64,000 bases of DNA. It comes from Dinghuibacter sp964544695 (GTDB taxonomy: Bacteria; Bacteroidota; Bacteroidia; Chitinophagales; Chitinophagaceae). Under the pieces are notes generated by a model, which did no database searches, was not told where the DNA came from, and saw nothing but the letters and a program-made list of their open reading frames with translations. Positions 1 to 7,269 of the stretch are shown piece by piece. The translations under genes were made by a program, and so were the position numbers. The DNA is taken from positions 1 to 64,000 of the forward strand of contig CAZJDB010000016.1 of assembly GCA_964544695.1 (NCBI GenBank), given 5' to 3'. The number at the start of each line of letters is the position of its first letter. The first letter of the stretch is position 1.

Positions 1-69
1 TGCCTCTTTCAGCAGATACCTGCATTCATCCAAAATGTGTTGCAGAAATTCAACCTGGGAGGGATACAT
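1..69 (-). CDS. hepT: HepT-like RNase toxin (DUF86), N-terminal fragment
   Basis: The first 23 codons of a minus-strand gene run off the left edge of the window. They read MYPSQVEFLQHILDECRYLL and then KEA. The LQHILDECRYLL stretch resembles the first helix of HepT/DUF86 proteins, HEPN-fold ribonucleases that act as the toxin partner of MntA-type nucleotidyltransferases. The ATG lies inside the end of the upstream nucleotidyltransferase gene with a 20-bp overlap, the usual tight coupling of this pair. The catalytic RX4-6H region lies outside the window, so activity cannot be judged. The call rests on this short N-terminus plus the neighbour. Confidence 0.72.
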   Translation of the reverse strand, partial: MYPSQVEFLQHILDECRYLLKEA

Positions 70-364
70 ACTCCACTGTTTTCAGGATCTTGGGACCAAT
101 ATATGGGCTTAATGATTGCGGAGTCACTAATTCAACCTTACGACCAAAGAGGTCCTCCAGATAATAATTTAAGGAGAGAAAATTTCTAAATGTCTTCTTG
201 TCCCTTTGAATGCTAACAAGAAGGTCAATGTCGCTATCTTCTTTTGCTTCATTACGGACATATGAGCCGAAAAGCCCGATCTTATTCACCCCAAAAGCTG
301 ATAATTGCTGATTATGCTCAGCAAGAAGCTGTAAGATTATATTTTTATCTAAAAAGCGGCTCAT
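50..364 (-). CDS. mntA: MntA-type minimal nucleotidyltransferase (antitoxin)
   Basis: A 104-residue protein of the size of minimal nucleotidyltransferases. It has the GSX10DXD signature in full: Gly33-Ser34, then Asp45 and Asp47 in DSDIDLLV, with a possible third acidic residue at Glu78 (KVELVTP). MntA proteins neutralise the HepT RNase by adding AMP residues to it; that role is known for the family and inferred here. The gene overlaps the downstream hepT fragment by 20 bp, so the two are probably translated together. Start is the ATG at 364. No other toxin-antitoxin part is visible. Confidence 0.85.
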   Translation of the reverse strand: MSRFLDKNIILQLLAEHNQQLSAFGVNKIGLFGSYVRNEAKEDSDIDLLVSIQRDKKTFRNFLSLNYYLEDLFGRKVELVTPQSLSPYIGPKILKTVEYVSLPG

Positions 365-452
365 AGTGTGAAGTTAGTAAATAAAGTCTATTAACTAGCC
401 CTTATACTGCAATTTAGGGGCACCTAAATCAGTCGGTATAAAATCAATAAAC

Positions 453-1985
453 CTATCGATACACCGACGTCTCCTTCTTAAGCGATTCATAATAGTCCCA
501 CCAAACCTTCCTGAATTTATCACTTGGCCCCTTCAGTAAAATAATATAACTGCCGTATTCGCGGGCATAAGGATTGACAACGCTATCCGCCAACGATACG
601 TAACGAAATTCCTTCATAAAATCCGCGTGGATTTCATTACGGGCATCCGTCGTCAAAATGAAGACGTCCTCGCGAAAGGAATCTTCATGCGTCCACAACA
701 AATAGCTTGCGCCATGTCCAATGGCAGGTGGCAAATGAAATGCCGGCCCGTAATAATCTACTGCACCGTCTTCTCCATAGTTATCGCAATCCAGTACCGC
801 TTGCGCCCTTTCAGAGGGAGGCAGCGAATAATACACTCTGGCGATGCGCTCCGTCATTTCTCTCCAACCCAGCATATCTGCGAAATCCTGGGGTAACGGG
901 TGATCATTTTGGTCCTCCCACTGGAGAAATCCCAACTTTCTGAATATGGGATGCGCTGCATAAAATGCCGTCAGTCGTTCCGGCGGCAGAAAGGGTATGG
1001 CGATCATATCGATAAAAAGGCCGGCCGCGAGGCAATAGGCCACCAGCAAGTAACGCCAACGCTGCTTTGTCCACTGGGAGAGGGCGAACGAACCGGTCGC
1101 GAAAAGGATGGGATACACCCCCATTGCATAATAGCTCTTTCCATGGGCAATTGTCAGAAAAGCCAGCACAATCAGGGTCGCCCAGGAAACGAAACGGTAG
1201 GGGGAAGAGAACGACCAGTACAGACCAGCCGTCCAAATAAATAGCCCCGGTAAGTTAAACAGTAATTGATCCCTGAGAAAGCCGAGCCGGCTCACGTTAG
1301 CCAACTGCTGGTTCTGAAGTTCCCTCATGTGATAAATCAAGGGGAATCCATGGACCGCCTGCCAGATCAGGTTCGGTATAAAAATTACGAGGCTGATGAG
1401 CAGCGCGAAGTAAAAATGCCGGTTGCGGAATATGTTACGTTCCGGAGTCAATAATAAGCCCACCAAAAGGCTGATAAAATAAAACGCAACGGAATACTTG
1501 CTCATCATGCCCAACCCGAGGCCTATACCCATAATATATAACCCGCGGGGTTCCCTGGTTTGAATATGACGGATCAACCCGTAAGCCATAACGGTCCAAA
1601 AGAATACTTCCAAAAAATTCGGCTGAAAGATAAAATGCACATGCATTAAATAGCCGAACACAAAAGGGAGGAAACCCAGGACCACAGCAAAACCTTTGCC
1701 CCCAAGGTGTAGGATGAGCCGTCCCACGATAACATACGTCAAGGCCCCAAACAGGGAAGGCCATAGCCTGATCCAGAAAAGGCCTGCCCCGGCGAGGTTC
1801 GAAATGTATGCCATTGCGGACATGAGGGGCGGTACTTCCAGGTAGCCCCAGGCCATGTGACGGGCTTCGGCCAAATAAAGGAATTCATCCCTATGGGGCT
1901 CATATATATGGTTTTGCAGGAGAAAGGGAAGGCAAAACTTCAACAGCGCCAATCCATAAACGAGGTATGGTAGTTTTCGGGTCAT
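453..1985 (-). CDS. Glycosyltransferase family 39-type membrane protein (PMT/ArnT-like)
   Basis: A 510-residue polytopic protein with about a dozen hydrophobic segments in the first 350 residues and a soluble C-terminal third. The motif HRDEFLYLAEARH sits just after the first membrane helix, with the acidic pair Asp33-Glu34 in the first periplasmic loop. This is where GT39/ArnT-like enzymes keep their catalytic acid. Such enzymes transfer a sugar from a polyprenyl-phosphate carrier to an acceptor at the inner membrane; the acceptor cannot be read from sequence. It is divergent from the arsR cassette, with 105 bp between starts, so the operators there could also touch its promoter. Confidence 0.82.
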   Translation of the reverse strand: MTRKLPYLVYGLALLKFCLPFLLQNHIYEPHRDEFLYLAEARHMAWGYLEVPPLMSAMAYISNLAGAGLFWIRLWPSLFGALTYVIVGRLILHLGGKGFAVVLGFLPFVFGYLMHVHFIFQPNFLEVFFWTVMAYGLIRHIQTREPRGLYIMGIGLGLGMMSKYSVAFYFISLLVGLLLTPERNIFRNRHFYFALLISLVIFIPNLIWQAVHGFPLIYHMRELQNQQLANVSRLGFLRDQLLFNLPGLFIWTAGLYWSFSSPYRFVSWATLIVLAFLTIAHGKSYYAMGVYPILFATGSFALSQWTKQRWRYLLVAYCLAAGLFIDMIAIPFLPPERLTAFYAAHPIFRKLGFLQWEDQNDHPLPQDFADMLGWREMTERIARVYYSLPPSERAQAVLDCDNYGEDGAVDYYGPAFHLPPAIGHGASYLLWTHEDSFREDVFILTTDARNEIHADFMKEFRYVSLADSVVNPYAREYGSYIILLKGPSDKFRKVWWDYYESLKKETSVYR

Positions 1986-2041
1986 TTACATCCAACAGAC
2001 AGCCTCCGATCATAAATGTTGCAAAAAAAAGTCAAAAATAA

Positions 2042-2072
2042 TTTGCGCAGTCAAATAACTGCACTATTTTAG
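2042..2072 (+). promoter_or_regulatory. Bacteroidota-type promoter of the arsR cassette
   Basis: TTTG at 2042-2045 is followed after 19 nt by TATTTTAG at 2065-2072, close to the Bacteroidota consensus TTTG-N19-TAnnTTTG (one mismatch in the -7 element). A start site about 7 nt downstream would give a leader of only about a dozen bases before the ATG at 2091. There is no evident purine-rich ribosome site. The assignment is from pattern alone. Confidence 0.6.
2047..2062. promoter_or_regulatory. Putative ArsR operator 1
   Basis: GCAGTCAAATAACTGC is a near-perfect dyad (GCAGTCA, 2-nt centre, TAACTGC; one mismatch). It lies exactly between the -33 and -7 promoter elements. Together with operator 2 it forms a repeated palindrome 25 bp apart centre to centre, as expected for a dimeric winged-helix repressor that controls its own gene. 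Confidence 0.65.
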
Positions 2073-2087
2073 CAGTCAAATGACTGC
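2072..2087. promoter_or_regulatory. Putative ArsR operator 2
   Basis: GCAGTCAAATGACTGC is a dyad with two perfect 7-bp arms around an AA centre. It abuts the -7 element, covers the predicted transcription start and ends 3 bp before the arsR start codon. Occupancy here would block initiation. It is the better match of the pair. Confidence 0.7.
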
Positions 2088-2090
2088 ATA

Positions 2091-2414
2091 ATGAAAACGA
2101 GGCGAGACATATTCCAGGCCATAGCCGACCCCACCCGAAGGGCCATCTTATCATTGGTTGCCGTCCAGGCTATGACCGCCGGGGCCATAGCGGGCAGCTT
2201 TGATTCATCGAGGCAAACGGTTTCAAAGCATATTCAAATCCTGACTGAATGCGACCTGCTGATGCAGGAACAATCGGGTAGGGAGATCTATTACCATTTC
2301 AATCCTGACAAAATGAAAGAAATAGCAGAATGGCTGATGCCATTTGTAAAATTGTGGGACGACCGGTTTAATAAACTGGAAGCTATCATGAAAAAGTACA
2401 TTTCAAAAAAATAA
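2091..2414 (+). CDS. ArsR-family winged-helix repressor
   Basis: A 107-residue ArsR/SmtB-type regulator. The opening IFQAIADPTRRAILSL is the classic first helix of this family, and SSRQTVSKHIQILTECDLL (about residues 44-62) is the helix-turn-helix recognition region. The metal-binding ELCVCDL motif is absent and there is only one cysteine, so it is unlikely to be a metal sensor. It fits the branch of ArsR proteins encoded with SRPBCC partners. It heads a tightly packed cassette, with the AHSA1 gene starting 5 bp downstream. Two palindromes in its own promoter suggest autorepression. Confidence 0.9.
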   Translation: MKTRRDIFQAIADPTRRAILSLVAVQAMTAGAIAGSFDSSRQTVSKHIQILTECDLLMQEQSGREIYYHFNPDKMKEIAEWLMPFVKLWDDRFNKLEAIMKKYISKK

Positions 2415-2419
2415 CGATT

Positions 2420-2890
2420 ATGGAACAAAAAACTAAAATCACCGCCGAAGAAGGTAAACAGGAGTTGTTTATCACGAGAGAATTCAATTTGCCCGTAGCA
2501 TTGCTATTTAGAGCCCACGCCGAGGCGGACCTGGTTAGTCAATGGATGGGAACGGAAGTGCTGGAACTCGAGGGTAAAAAGCATGGCAGATATCAATTTG
2601 AAAAGAAAGATCCTCAGGGGAAGGTGATGTTTCGGGCAAATGGGGTAATTCATGAGTTTATCCCCGACCGGAAGATCATAAGGACCTTTGAAATGGAGAA
2701 TACCCCTTTTGGCGTCCAGCTCGAGGTCTATGACTTTGAAAGGCTCACAGACGATACCAGCAAGCTCTCTATGCACACCATTTATGAATCGGGTGCGCTG
2801 CGGGATCAGGTGTTGAAAATGGGTATGACGCAAGGCATAAATATGGTGCATAACCGGCTTCAGGAAATCATCGAAAAACTAAAATTATGA
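2420..2890 (+). CDS. SRPBCC/AHSA1-family protein
   Basis: A 156-residue START-fold protein of the Aha1 C-terminal-like group. Typical marks are the N-terminal ITREFNLPVALLFRAHAEAD, then SQWMG, and the C-terminal helix near MTQGINMVHNRLQEIIEKL. These proteins bind small hydrophobic ligands in a central cavity, and the ligand here is unknown. ArsR plus AHSA1 is a common gene pair in which the SRPBCC protein may work with, or be controlled by, the repressor. The stop codon overlaps the ATG of the next gene by 4 bp, indicating translational coupling. Confidence 0.88.
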   Translation: MEQKTKITAEEGKQELFITREFNLPVALLFRAHAEADLVSQWMGTEVLELEGKKHGRYQFEKKDPQGKVMFRANGVIHEFIPDRKIIRTFEMENTPFGVQLEVYDFERLTDDTSKLSMHTIYESGALRDQVLKMGMTQGINMVHNRLQEIIEKLKL

Positions 2891-3249
2891 AAATAGCTTA
2901 TTGGATCATCACCGCATTCCTCGCTGTGGGGATGCTCGCCCAGGGTGTGGCGCAAATCATGCATACCAAGGGGTACGTGGATATCATTGTCCATTTGGGT
3001 TACCCGGTATATTTCTTGTACATTATCGGTGTATGGAAAATACTGGGAGTAATCGCTATTTTAGTTCCGGGGTTTAAGCTTGTCAAGGAATGGGCGTACG
3101 CGGGCTTTTTCTTTGTCATGTCCGGGGCGTTGTTTTCGCATATCGCTTCGGGGGATTCCGTAAAAGAAGCTTTGCCCGCGATAGCTTTGTTAATACTTAT
3201 TGTGCCCTCCTGGTATTTGAGACCCGCAAACCGAAAACTTAGTGTATGA
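2887..3249 (+). CDS. DoxX-like membrane protein
   Basis: A 120-residue integral membrane protein with four predicted helices. It has the DoxX-like pattern YWIITAFLAVGMLAQG, then a Tyr-Pro-containing turn (LGYPVYFLYIIGVWKILG), then VPGFKLVKEWAYAGFFF. DoxX-like proteins are small quinone-linked or redox-associated membrane proteins with poorly defined substrates. It overlaps both neighbours by 4 bp. A second member of the same family lies at 4766-5155 in the same cassette; both share the PVYFL/PAYFL, KILG and KEWxYAGF blocks, so they look like paralogues. Confidence 0.85.
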   Translation: MKIAYWIITAFLAVGMLAQGVAQIMHTKGYVDIIVHLGYPVYFLYIIGVWKILGVIAILVPGFKLVKEWAYAGFFFVMSGALFSHIASGDSVKEALPAIALLILIVPSWYLRPANRKLSV

Positions 3250-3824
3250 ATCCCAAGGTGGACAATTTTTTCGAAAGAGCCCAAAAGTGGCAGAAGGAAA
3301 TGGAGAAATTAAGGTCGGTCGTACTATCCTGCGGCCTGACCGAAGAATTGAAATGGGGAAAGCCCTGCTATACGGATGAGGGGCACAATATCGTCGTCAT
3401 ACAGGGCTTTAAGGAGTATTGTGCGCTTTTGTTCATGAAGGGGTACTTGTTGAATGATCCCGATGGCATATTAGTTAAAACGGGTGAAAATACTGTGGTG
3501 GGGCGCCAGGTAAGATTCACCGATGCAAAAGAAGTCACCAGGCTGGCGACCATATTGAAAACCTACATTTATCAGGCTGTCGAGGTGGAAAGGGCCGGAA
3601 TAAAGGTGGAGATAAAGAAGAGCGCACCTCCGGCCATCCCCGAAGAATTTCAAAAGAAATTGAAAAAAAGCCCCCGCTTGAAAGAGGCATTCGAGAAATT
3701 GACGCCGGGGCGGCAAAAGGCTTACCTGTTTTATTTCTCCGGGGCTAAACAATCCCAAACCCGGGAATCCCGGATCGAAAAATGCATACAGCCAATTCTT
3801 GACGGAAAGGGATTAAATGAATGA
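3246..3824 (+). CDS. YdeI/DUF1801-type protein with OmdA-like C-terminus
   Basis: A 192-residue soluble protein. Residues from about 15 to 115 look like a DUF1801 domain (EELKWGKPCYTDEGHNIVV, then KEYCALLFMKG). The C-terminus is the YdeI/OmdA-type helical tail (LTPGRQKAYLFYFSGAKQ, then SRIEKCIQPILDGKG). Proteins of this architecture are annotated as YdeI/OmpD-associated; some relatives have been linked to resistance to peptides or to iron handling, but the biochemistry is unclear. It overlaps the genes on both sides by 4 bp, so it belongs to the same transcript. Confidence 0.82.
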   Translation: MNPKVDNFFERAQKWQKEMEKLRSVVLSCGLTEELKWGKPCYTDEGHNIVVIQGFKEYCALLFMKGYLLNDPDGILVKTGENTVVGRQVRFTDAKEVTRLATILKTYIYQAVEVERAGIKVEIKKSAPPAIPEEFQKKLKKSPRLKEAFEKLTPGRQKAYLFYFSGAKQSQTRESRIEKCIQPILDGKGLNE

Positions 3825-4696
3825 AAGCCATTATTCCTTATTACGACGATATTAATGATTTTATCGCCTCCACCTCTTTGAGAAACAGGACAAACGACCC
3901 CGACTTTTATTGCCTGCGATTGCAAAAGAATGATGGCAATATCGTTTACAAACCCCCATTCAGGCGGGGCTTCTATTTTGTAGGGCTATTGACCAATGCG
4001 GAAAATACCAGAATTTCATTCGACGATACCCACGTAAACGATTTGGATTCTCTTCTTGTGTTCCAGGCACCAGGGCTCATGTACAGTTTTTACAGGGACT
4101 GTTCCACGCATGGGTACTTCATCTATTTTAAACAGCAATGTTTTTCTTACCTTAAACCCCCTCTGGATACCGAATTTTCTTTCTTCGATATCCAGCAAAC
4201 CGGCTTCTATAGGATTTCGCAGGAGAAATTCAAAGAATTGGCCATGCCATTCGAGGATATTTTTGCAGCCTATGAAAAAACCGACAGGCACCGCGTGGCC
4301 AGCTTAAAGTTACTCACGCTTTTGTACGAACTTAGGGACGGTTTTACTAACGACTGGCAACAAAAAGTCACTCATCCAAATCAAGCGCTGCTTAAGAAGT
4401 TCATCGCCCTTGTCAATACCAATTACATAGAAAAGCGAAAGATTGAAGACTATGCCAAAATGCTGTTTGTTTCGCCCAACCACCTTTCTCAGGCGATAAA
4501 GTCGGTTTCGGGTAAGAACGCCCTTTCTTTTATAAATGAAAGGCTTTTGACGGAGGCAAAGTCATTTATCAGGTACACCGAATTCAGCATTGCCGAAATC
4601 GCCTATAAGCTGAACTTTTCCGATCCTACCCATTTCGGGAAGTTCTTCAAGAAGAATGTAGGATCGACTCCACTCGAATTCAGGGAAAGCAAGTAA
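3821..4696 (+). CDS. AraC-family transcriptional regulator
   Basis: A 291-residue regulator. The N-terminal half is a cupin-like sensing domain (PPFRRGFYFVGLLTNAE). The C-terminal 100 residues carry the paired helix-turn-helix of AraC proteins: MLFVSPNHLSQAIKSVSGK for the first and FSIAEIAYKLNFSDPTHFG plus KFFKKNVGSTPLEFR for the second. The ligand is unknown. It starts 4 bp inside the preceding gene, so it is expressed with the ArsR cassette, giving the cassette two regulators. The next gene begins about 70 bp downstream and may have its own promoter. Confidence 0.9.
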   Translation: MKAIIPYYDDINDFIASTSLRNRTNDPDFYCLRLQKNDGNIVYKPPFRRGFYFVGLLTNAENTRISFDDTHVNDLDSLLVFQAPGLMYSFYRDCSTHGYFIYFKQQCFSYLKPPLDTEFSFFDIQQTGFYRISQEKFKELAMPFEDIFAAYEKTDRHRVASLKLLTLLYELRDGFTNDWQQKVTHPNQALLKKFIALVNTNYIEKRKIEDYAKMLFVSPNHLSQAIKSVSGKNALSFINERLLTEAKSFIRYTEFSIAEIAYKLNFSDPTHFGKFFKKNVGSTPLEFRESK

Positions 4697-4765
4697 AAAT
4701 AAATGGACCATTCCAACCAAGTTCCTGACCATAGTCTGGGAGTTCCCTCCCTTTACTTTGCAATA

Positions 4766-5155
4766 ATGAAAAAGACAAAGATTATATATTGGACAATCAC
4801 TGGATTGTTCACCCTTTCAATATTAGGCTCGGCCATTCCGAGTGCCCTGAGCCTTCCTTATGCGGCGGAGCACTTTACCAAGATTTTGGGCTACCCGGCC
4901 TATTTTTTACCTTTTACGGGAATTGCCAAAATTCTAGGCCTGGTCGCCTTGTACATTCCGGGGAATCGCCGGATCAAGGAATGGGTTTATGCGGGTTTTA
5001 CCTTTGATTTGGCAGGCGCCATCTATTCGGGATTCTGTATAGGCGCGGCAACCGCCTATTTGCTTCCCCCGGCGATCGCTTTGGTCCTGATGATCGGTTC
5101 TTATATTTGGTATCGTAAATTAATTGACCATGTCGTTCCAAGCCTACATCGATAA
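4766..5155 (+). CDS. DoxX-like membrane protein (second copy)
   Basis: A 129-residue, four-helix protein: KIIYWTITGLFTLSILGSA, GYPAYFLPFTGIAKILG, IPGNRRIKEWVYAGFTF and a last hydrophobic segment ending IGSYIWYR. It matches the DoxX-like gene at 2887-3249 block for block. I prefer the ATG at 4766, which places the first helix at the N-terminus. An in-frame ATG at 4703 would add 21 polar residues without family character. No clear ribosome site precedes either start. The end overlaps the next gene by 26 bp. Confidence 0.82.
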   Translation: MKKTKIIYWTITGLFTLSILGSAIPSALSLPYAAEHFTKILGYPAYFLPFTGIAKILGLVALYIPGNRRIKEWVYAGFTFDLAGAIYSGFCIGAATAYLLPPAIALVLMIGSYIWYRKLIDHVVPSLHR

Positions 5156-5372
5156 TATCAGGACGAAGACGGGTAAAACACCGGAGGATTTCAAAAAGCT
5201 TGCGGAGAAAAAGGGGTATTTGAAAAAGGGTAAATTGGTAGATGGGGTAAAGGCGGGGGAGATCGTTGCGTGGCTGAAAAAAGACTTCGATTTAGGGCAT
5301 GGGCACGCCATGGCGATTTATGCGGTCTTTAAAGGTGTAAAGCAATCCAAGGACCCCGGAGGTCAACCCTAA
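5130..5372 (+). CDS. DUF4287-type small protein
   Basis: An 80-residue protein beginning MSFQAYIDNIRTKTGKTPED, with the KLAEKKGYL and GEIVAWLKKDFDLGHGHAMA blocks typical of the DUF4287 family. The function of the family is not known; it often occurs near SRPBCC and DUF1801 genes, as here. The ATG at 5130 is chosen over an in-frame TTG two codons earlier. The start lies 26 bp inside the second DoxX gene, so this is the last gene of the cassette. It ends in a 4-bp convergent overlap with the minus-strand gene at 5369. Confidence 0.82.
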   Translation: MSFQAYIDNIRTKTGKTPEDFKKLAEKKGYLKKGKLVDGVKAGEIVAWLKKDFDLGHGHAMAIYAVFKGVKQSKDPGGQP

Positions 5373-5641
5373 GACACCTTTTTCTTCTTCTCATACATAT
5401 CCTTCAGCGCCAGCTCGAACAACTTCGTCGGGGAAACATCGATCCAATACGCCATCCAGGTTATATCCTTGATGGTAAACCGATGGGCATTTTCGACCTT
5501 CCCGGCGAAGGTCCTGTAATTCTGTTTTAAATCCCTGGCAAGGATCGTTTTAGGGATGAAAATGAATATATCTTTTAGGCTCTGAATCTTATCCGTTTCG
5601 ATCAGGCTTTGTACCGCTATGTAACGCTCATCCTTAACCAT
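5369..5641 (-). CDS. Small protein with HTH-like character, unknown function
   Basis: A 90-residue charged protein. The middle part, IPKTILARDLKQNYRTFAGK followed by FTIKDITWMAYWIDVSPTKL, has the rhythm of an XRE-like helix-turn-helix (ARDL as helix two, NYRTF as helix three, then a helix with a hydrophobic core). This suggests a small DNA-binding protein, but there is no firm signature. It is convergent with the DUF4287 gene and stands alone on its strand. A 276-bp intergenic region upstream separates it from the next gene and probably holds promoters for both directions. Confidence 0.55.
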   Translation of the reverse strand: MVKDERYIAVQSLIETDKIQSLKDIFIFIPKTILARDLKQNYRTFAGKVENAHRFTIKDITWMAYWIDVSPTKLFELALKDMYEKKKKVS

Positions 5642-5917
5642 GCAGGGACATTATGGATTCCACAATGTAAACAGATGGTCAAACCTTAATGCAAAAAATT
5701 GTATTTAAGGATAGTAGATGATTTTTAATTACAACCTTATGTATGTTAACTACAAGGAAATATTGTAGAATTTGATAGGTTGGGATATTATAATACATCT
5801 TTCCAACCGATCGATCCTGGATACATGCGACCCCAAAAGAGCCGGATAATCCGAGAAAAACCTGGTTTTTAGCAAGGTATTTGCTGTATTGCCAACTATA
5901 GCAAAACCCAACCGTTT

Positions 5918-6409
5918 ATGAAGCCTGTATTTTTGGCGATGCTTTTCCTCTGTGCAACCCTCGCATCTACTGCCCAGCTCAAACCGCACAGTAGTTGCCC
6001 CGAACTCGCGGTGGATATCCTCAACGGCACGATCAACGGCCTGAAGGCGAATGCCAGCGGAGACGAATTCAAGGGGACGGTGGCCTGCAGTACGGGATAT
6101 GATTCCGCCAAATGCGGGGGAGCCATCATCTTCTACAAAGACAAGGACGTCACCTTTTATTCCAAGCGGAATTACTTCGAAATCGGCCCCAAATTCAAGG
6201 GTAAAATGAGTATGGTGGTGTTGGGCACCCCACGGAACGCCCTTTTCAAGTATTTCGGGAACCCAAAGGTCAAGGATACGTTGTGGGATGCTTTCGAAAC
6301 CCAGTACGGCACGCTCGTTCTCCATTATACGGTGGCCGGACCCGGAGGTAAGGTGAAGCTGATTCAAATGAGCACCCTCGGCACGGACGAACTAAGTTTG
6401 TGCGAATAA
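5918..6409 (+). CDS. Secreted protein of unknown function
   Basis: A 163-residue protein with a clear signal peptide (MKPVFLAMLFLCATLASTAQ, cleavage after about residue 19). The mature part has four cysteines (SSCPEL, VACSTG, SAKCGG and the C-terminal LCE), which could form two disulfides in the periplasm. I recognise no family. It reads in the same direction as the AraC regulator 16 bp downstream and may share its transcript. Long antisense reading frames over this locus lack a signal or family motif and are taken as shadows. Confidence 0.7.
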   Translation: MKPVFLAMLFLCATLASTAQLKPHSSCPELAVDILNGTINGLKANASGDEFKGTVACSTGYDSAKCGGAIIFYKDKDVTFYSKRNYFEIGPKFKGKMSMVVLGTPRNALFKYFGNPKVKDTLWDAFETQYGTLVLHYTVAGPGGKVKLIQMSTLGTDELSLCE

Positions 6410-6425
6410 TGCGTAACTTGTTTTC

Positions 6426-7226
6426 ATGGAAAAACTGGGCATAGCCAAACACTATGGAACCGACTCGAAAAGGTTCCAGGTAAACGGCTTGACCCTGGTC
6501 CACTCCGACTATCACCACATAACGGCCTGTCCCTGGCACTACCACCAGAACGCCCATTTCGCGTTCACAACAGGGGGCACCTTGAAGGAAACGCACCGGG
6601 CATTCCAATTGCACCTGCAGGCCGGCTCCTTGCTGTACAACCACAGTGATGACCCCCATTGCAATTCGGATTATTCGGACCATGTCTCGGCCCTGCACGT
6701 GGATATGGATCGAACCTGGTTTGAAAACCATGACCTGCCATTTCACGGGGGCGTGCACGAATTGAAGGACCCGGTCCTGAAAAATCAATTTTATAGAATT
6801 TTAAAAGAGCTACATATAAATGACGGAGGAACGGCACTCACCCTCGAAGCCCTCCTGTTGGAAGCCATGCAGCACATGCTCCAACAAAAAGCCCATAAGG
6901 ACGGGTCCTGGGCCGCCAGGGTAAAAAATCTATTGTACGATCGTTATAACGAAAAAATCCTGCTGAAGGAAGTGGCGCGGGAAGCCGGCCTTCACCCCAC
7001 TTACCTGTGCCAGCAGTTCCCGGCGGTCTTCCACTGCTCCTTTGGAGAATACCTCCGGAAGATAAGGATCGAAAAGGCGGTTGAACAAATGTTGACCCAT
7101 CCCCGGAGGTCGCTGACGGAGATCGCCCTGGACGTCGGGTTTTCGGATCAAAGTCATTTTATCCGGACCTTCAAAAGGAACGTCGGCGTTACGCCGAAAA
7201 CGTTTCAAAAAGGCATACGACCTTAA
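6426..7226 (+). CDS. AraC-family regulator with N-terminal cupin
   Basis: A 266-residue regulator. The N-terminus contains a cupin-type histidine pattern (CPWHYHQNAHFAFTTGG at about residues 37-53) and a second histidine block near SDDPHCNSD. The C-terminal part carries the two AraC helix-turn-helix motifs (LKEVAREAGLHPTYLCQQF and SLTEIALDVGFSDQSHFIRT) ending GVTPKTFQK. Clustered histidines could hold a metal or a small ligand. It follows the secreted orphan by 16 bp and precedes the FG-GAP lipoprotein by 43 bp; which of these it controls is unknown. Confidence 0.88.
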   Translation: MEKLGIAKHYGTDSKRFQVNGLTLVHSDYHHITACPWHYHQNAHFAFTTGGTLKETHRAFQLHLQAGSLLYNHSDDPHCNSDYSDHVSALHVDMDRTWFENHDLPFHGGVHELKDPVLKNQFYRILKELHINDGGTALTLEALLLEAMQHMLQQKAHKDGSWAARVKNLLYDRYNEKILLKEVAREAGLHPTYLCQQFPAVFHCSFGEYLRKIRIEKAVEQMLTHPRRSLTEIALDVGFSDQSHFIRTFKRNVGVTPKTFQKGIRP

Positions 7227-7269
7227 TCCTGTTCTATTTTACCTCGACGTAAAAGCGCAGCTTTAAATA

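Noticed and set aside
5750..6367. Open frame of 205 codons on the minus strand
   Set aside because: It overlaps the plus-strand secreted protein, which has a credible signal peptide and cysteine pattern; the minus product has neither signal nor motif.
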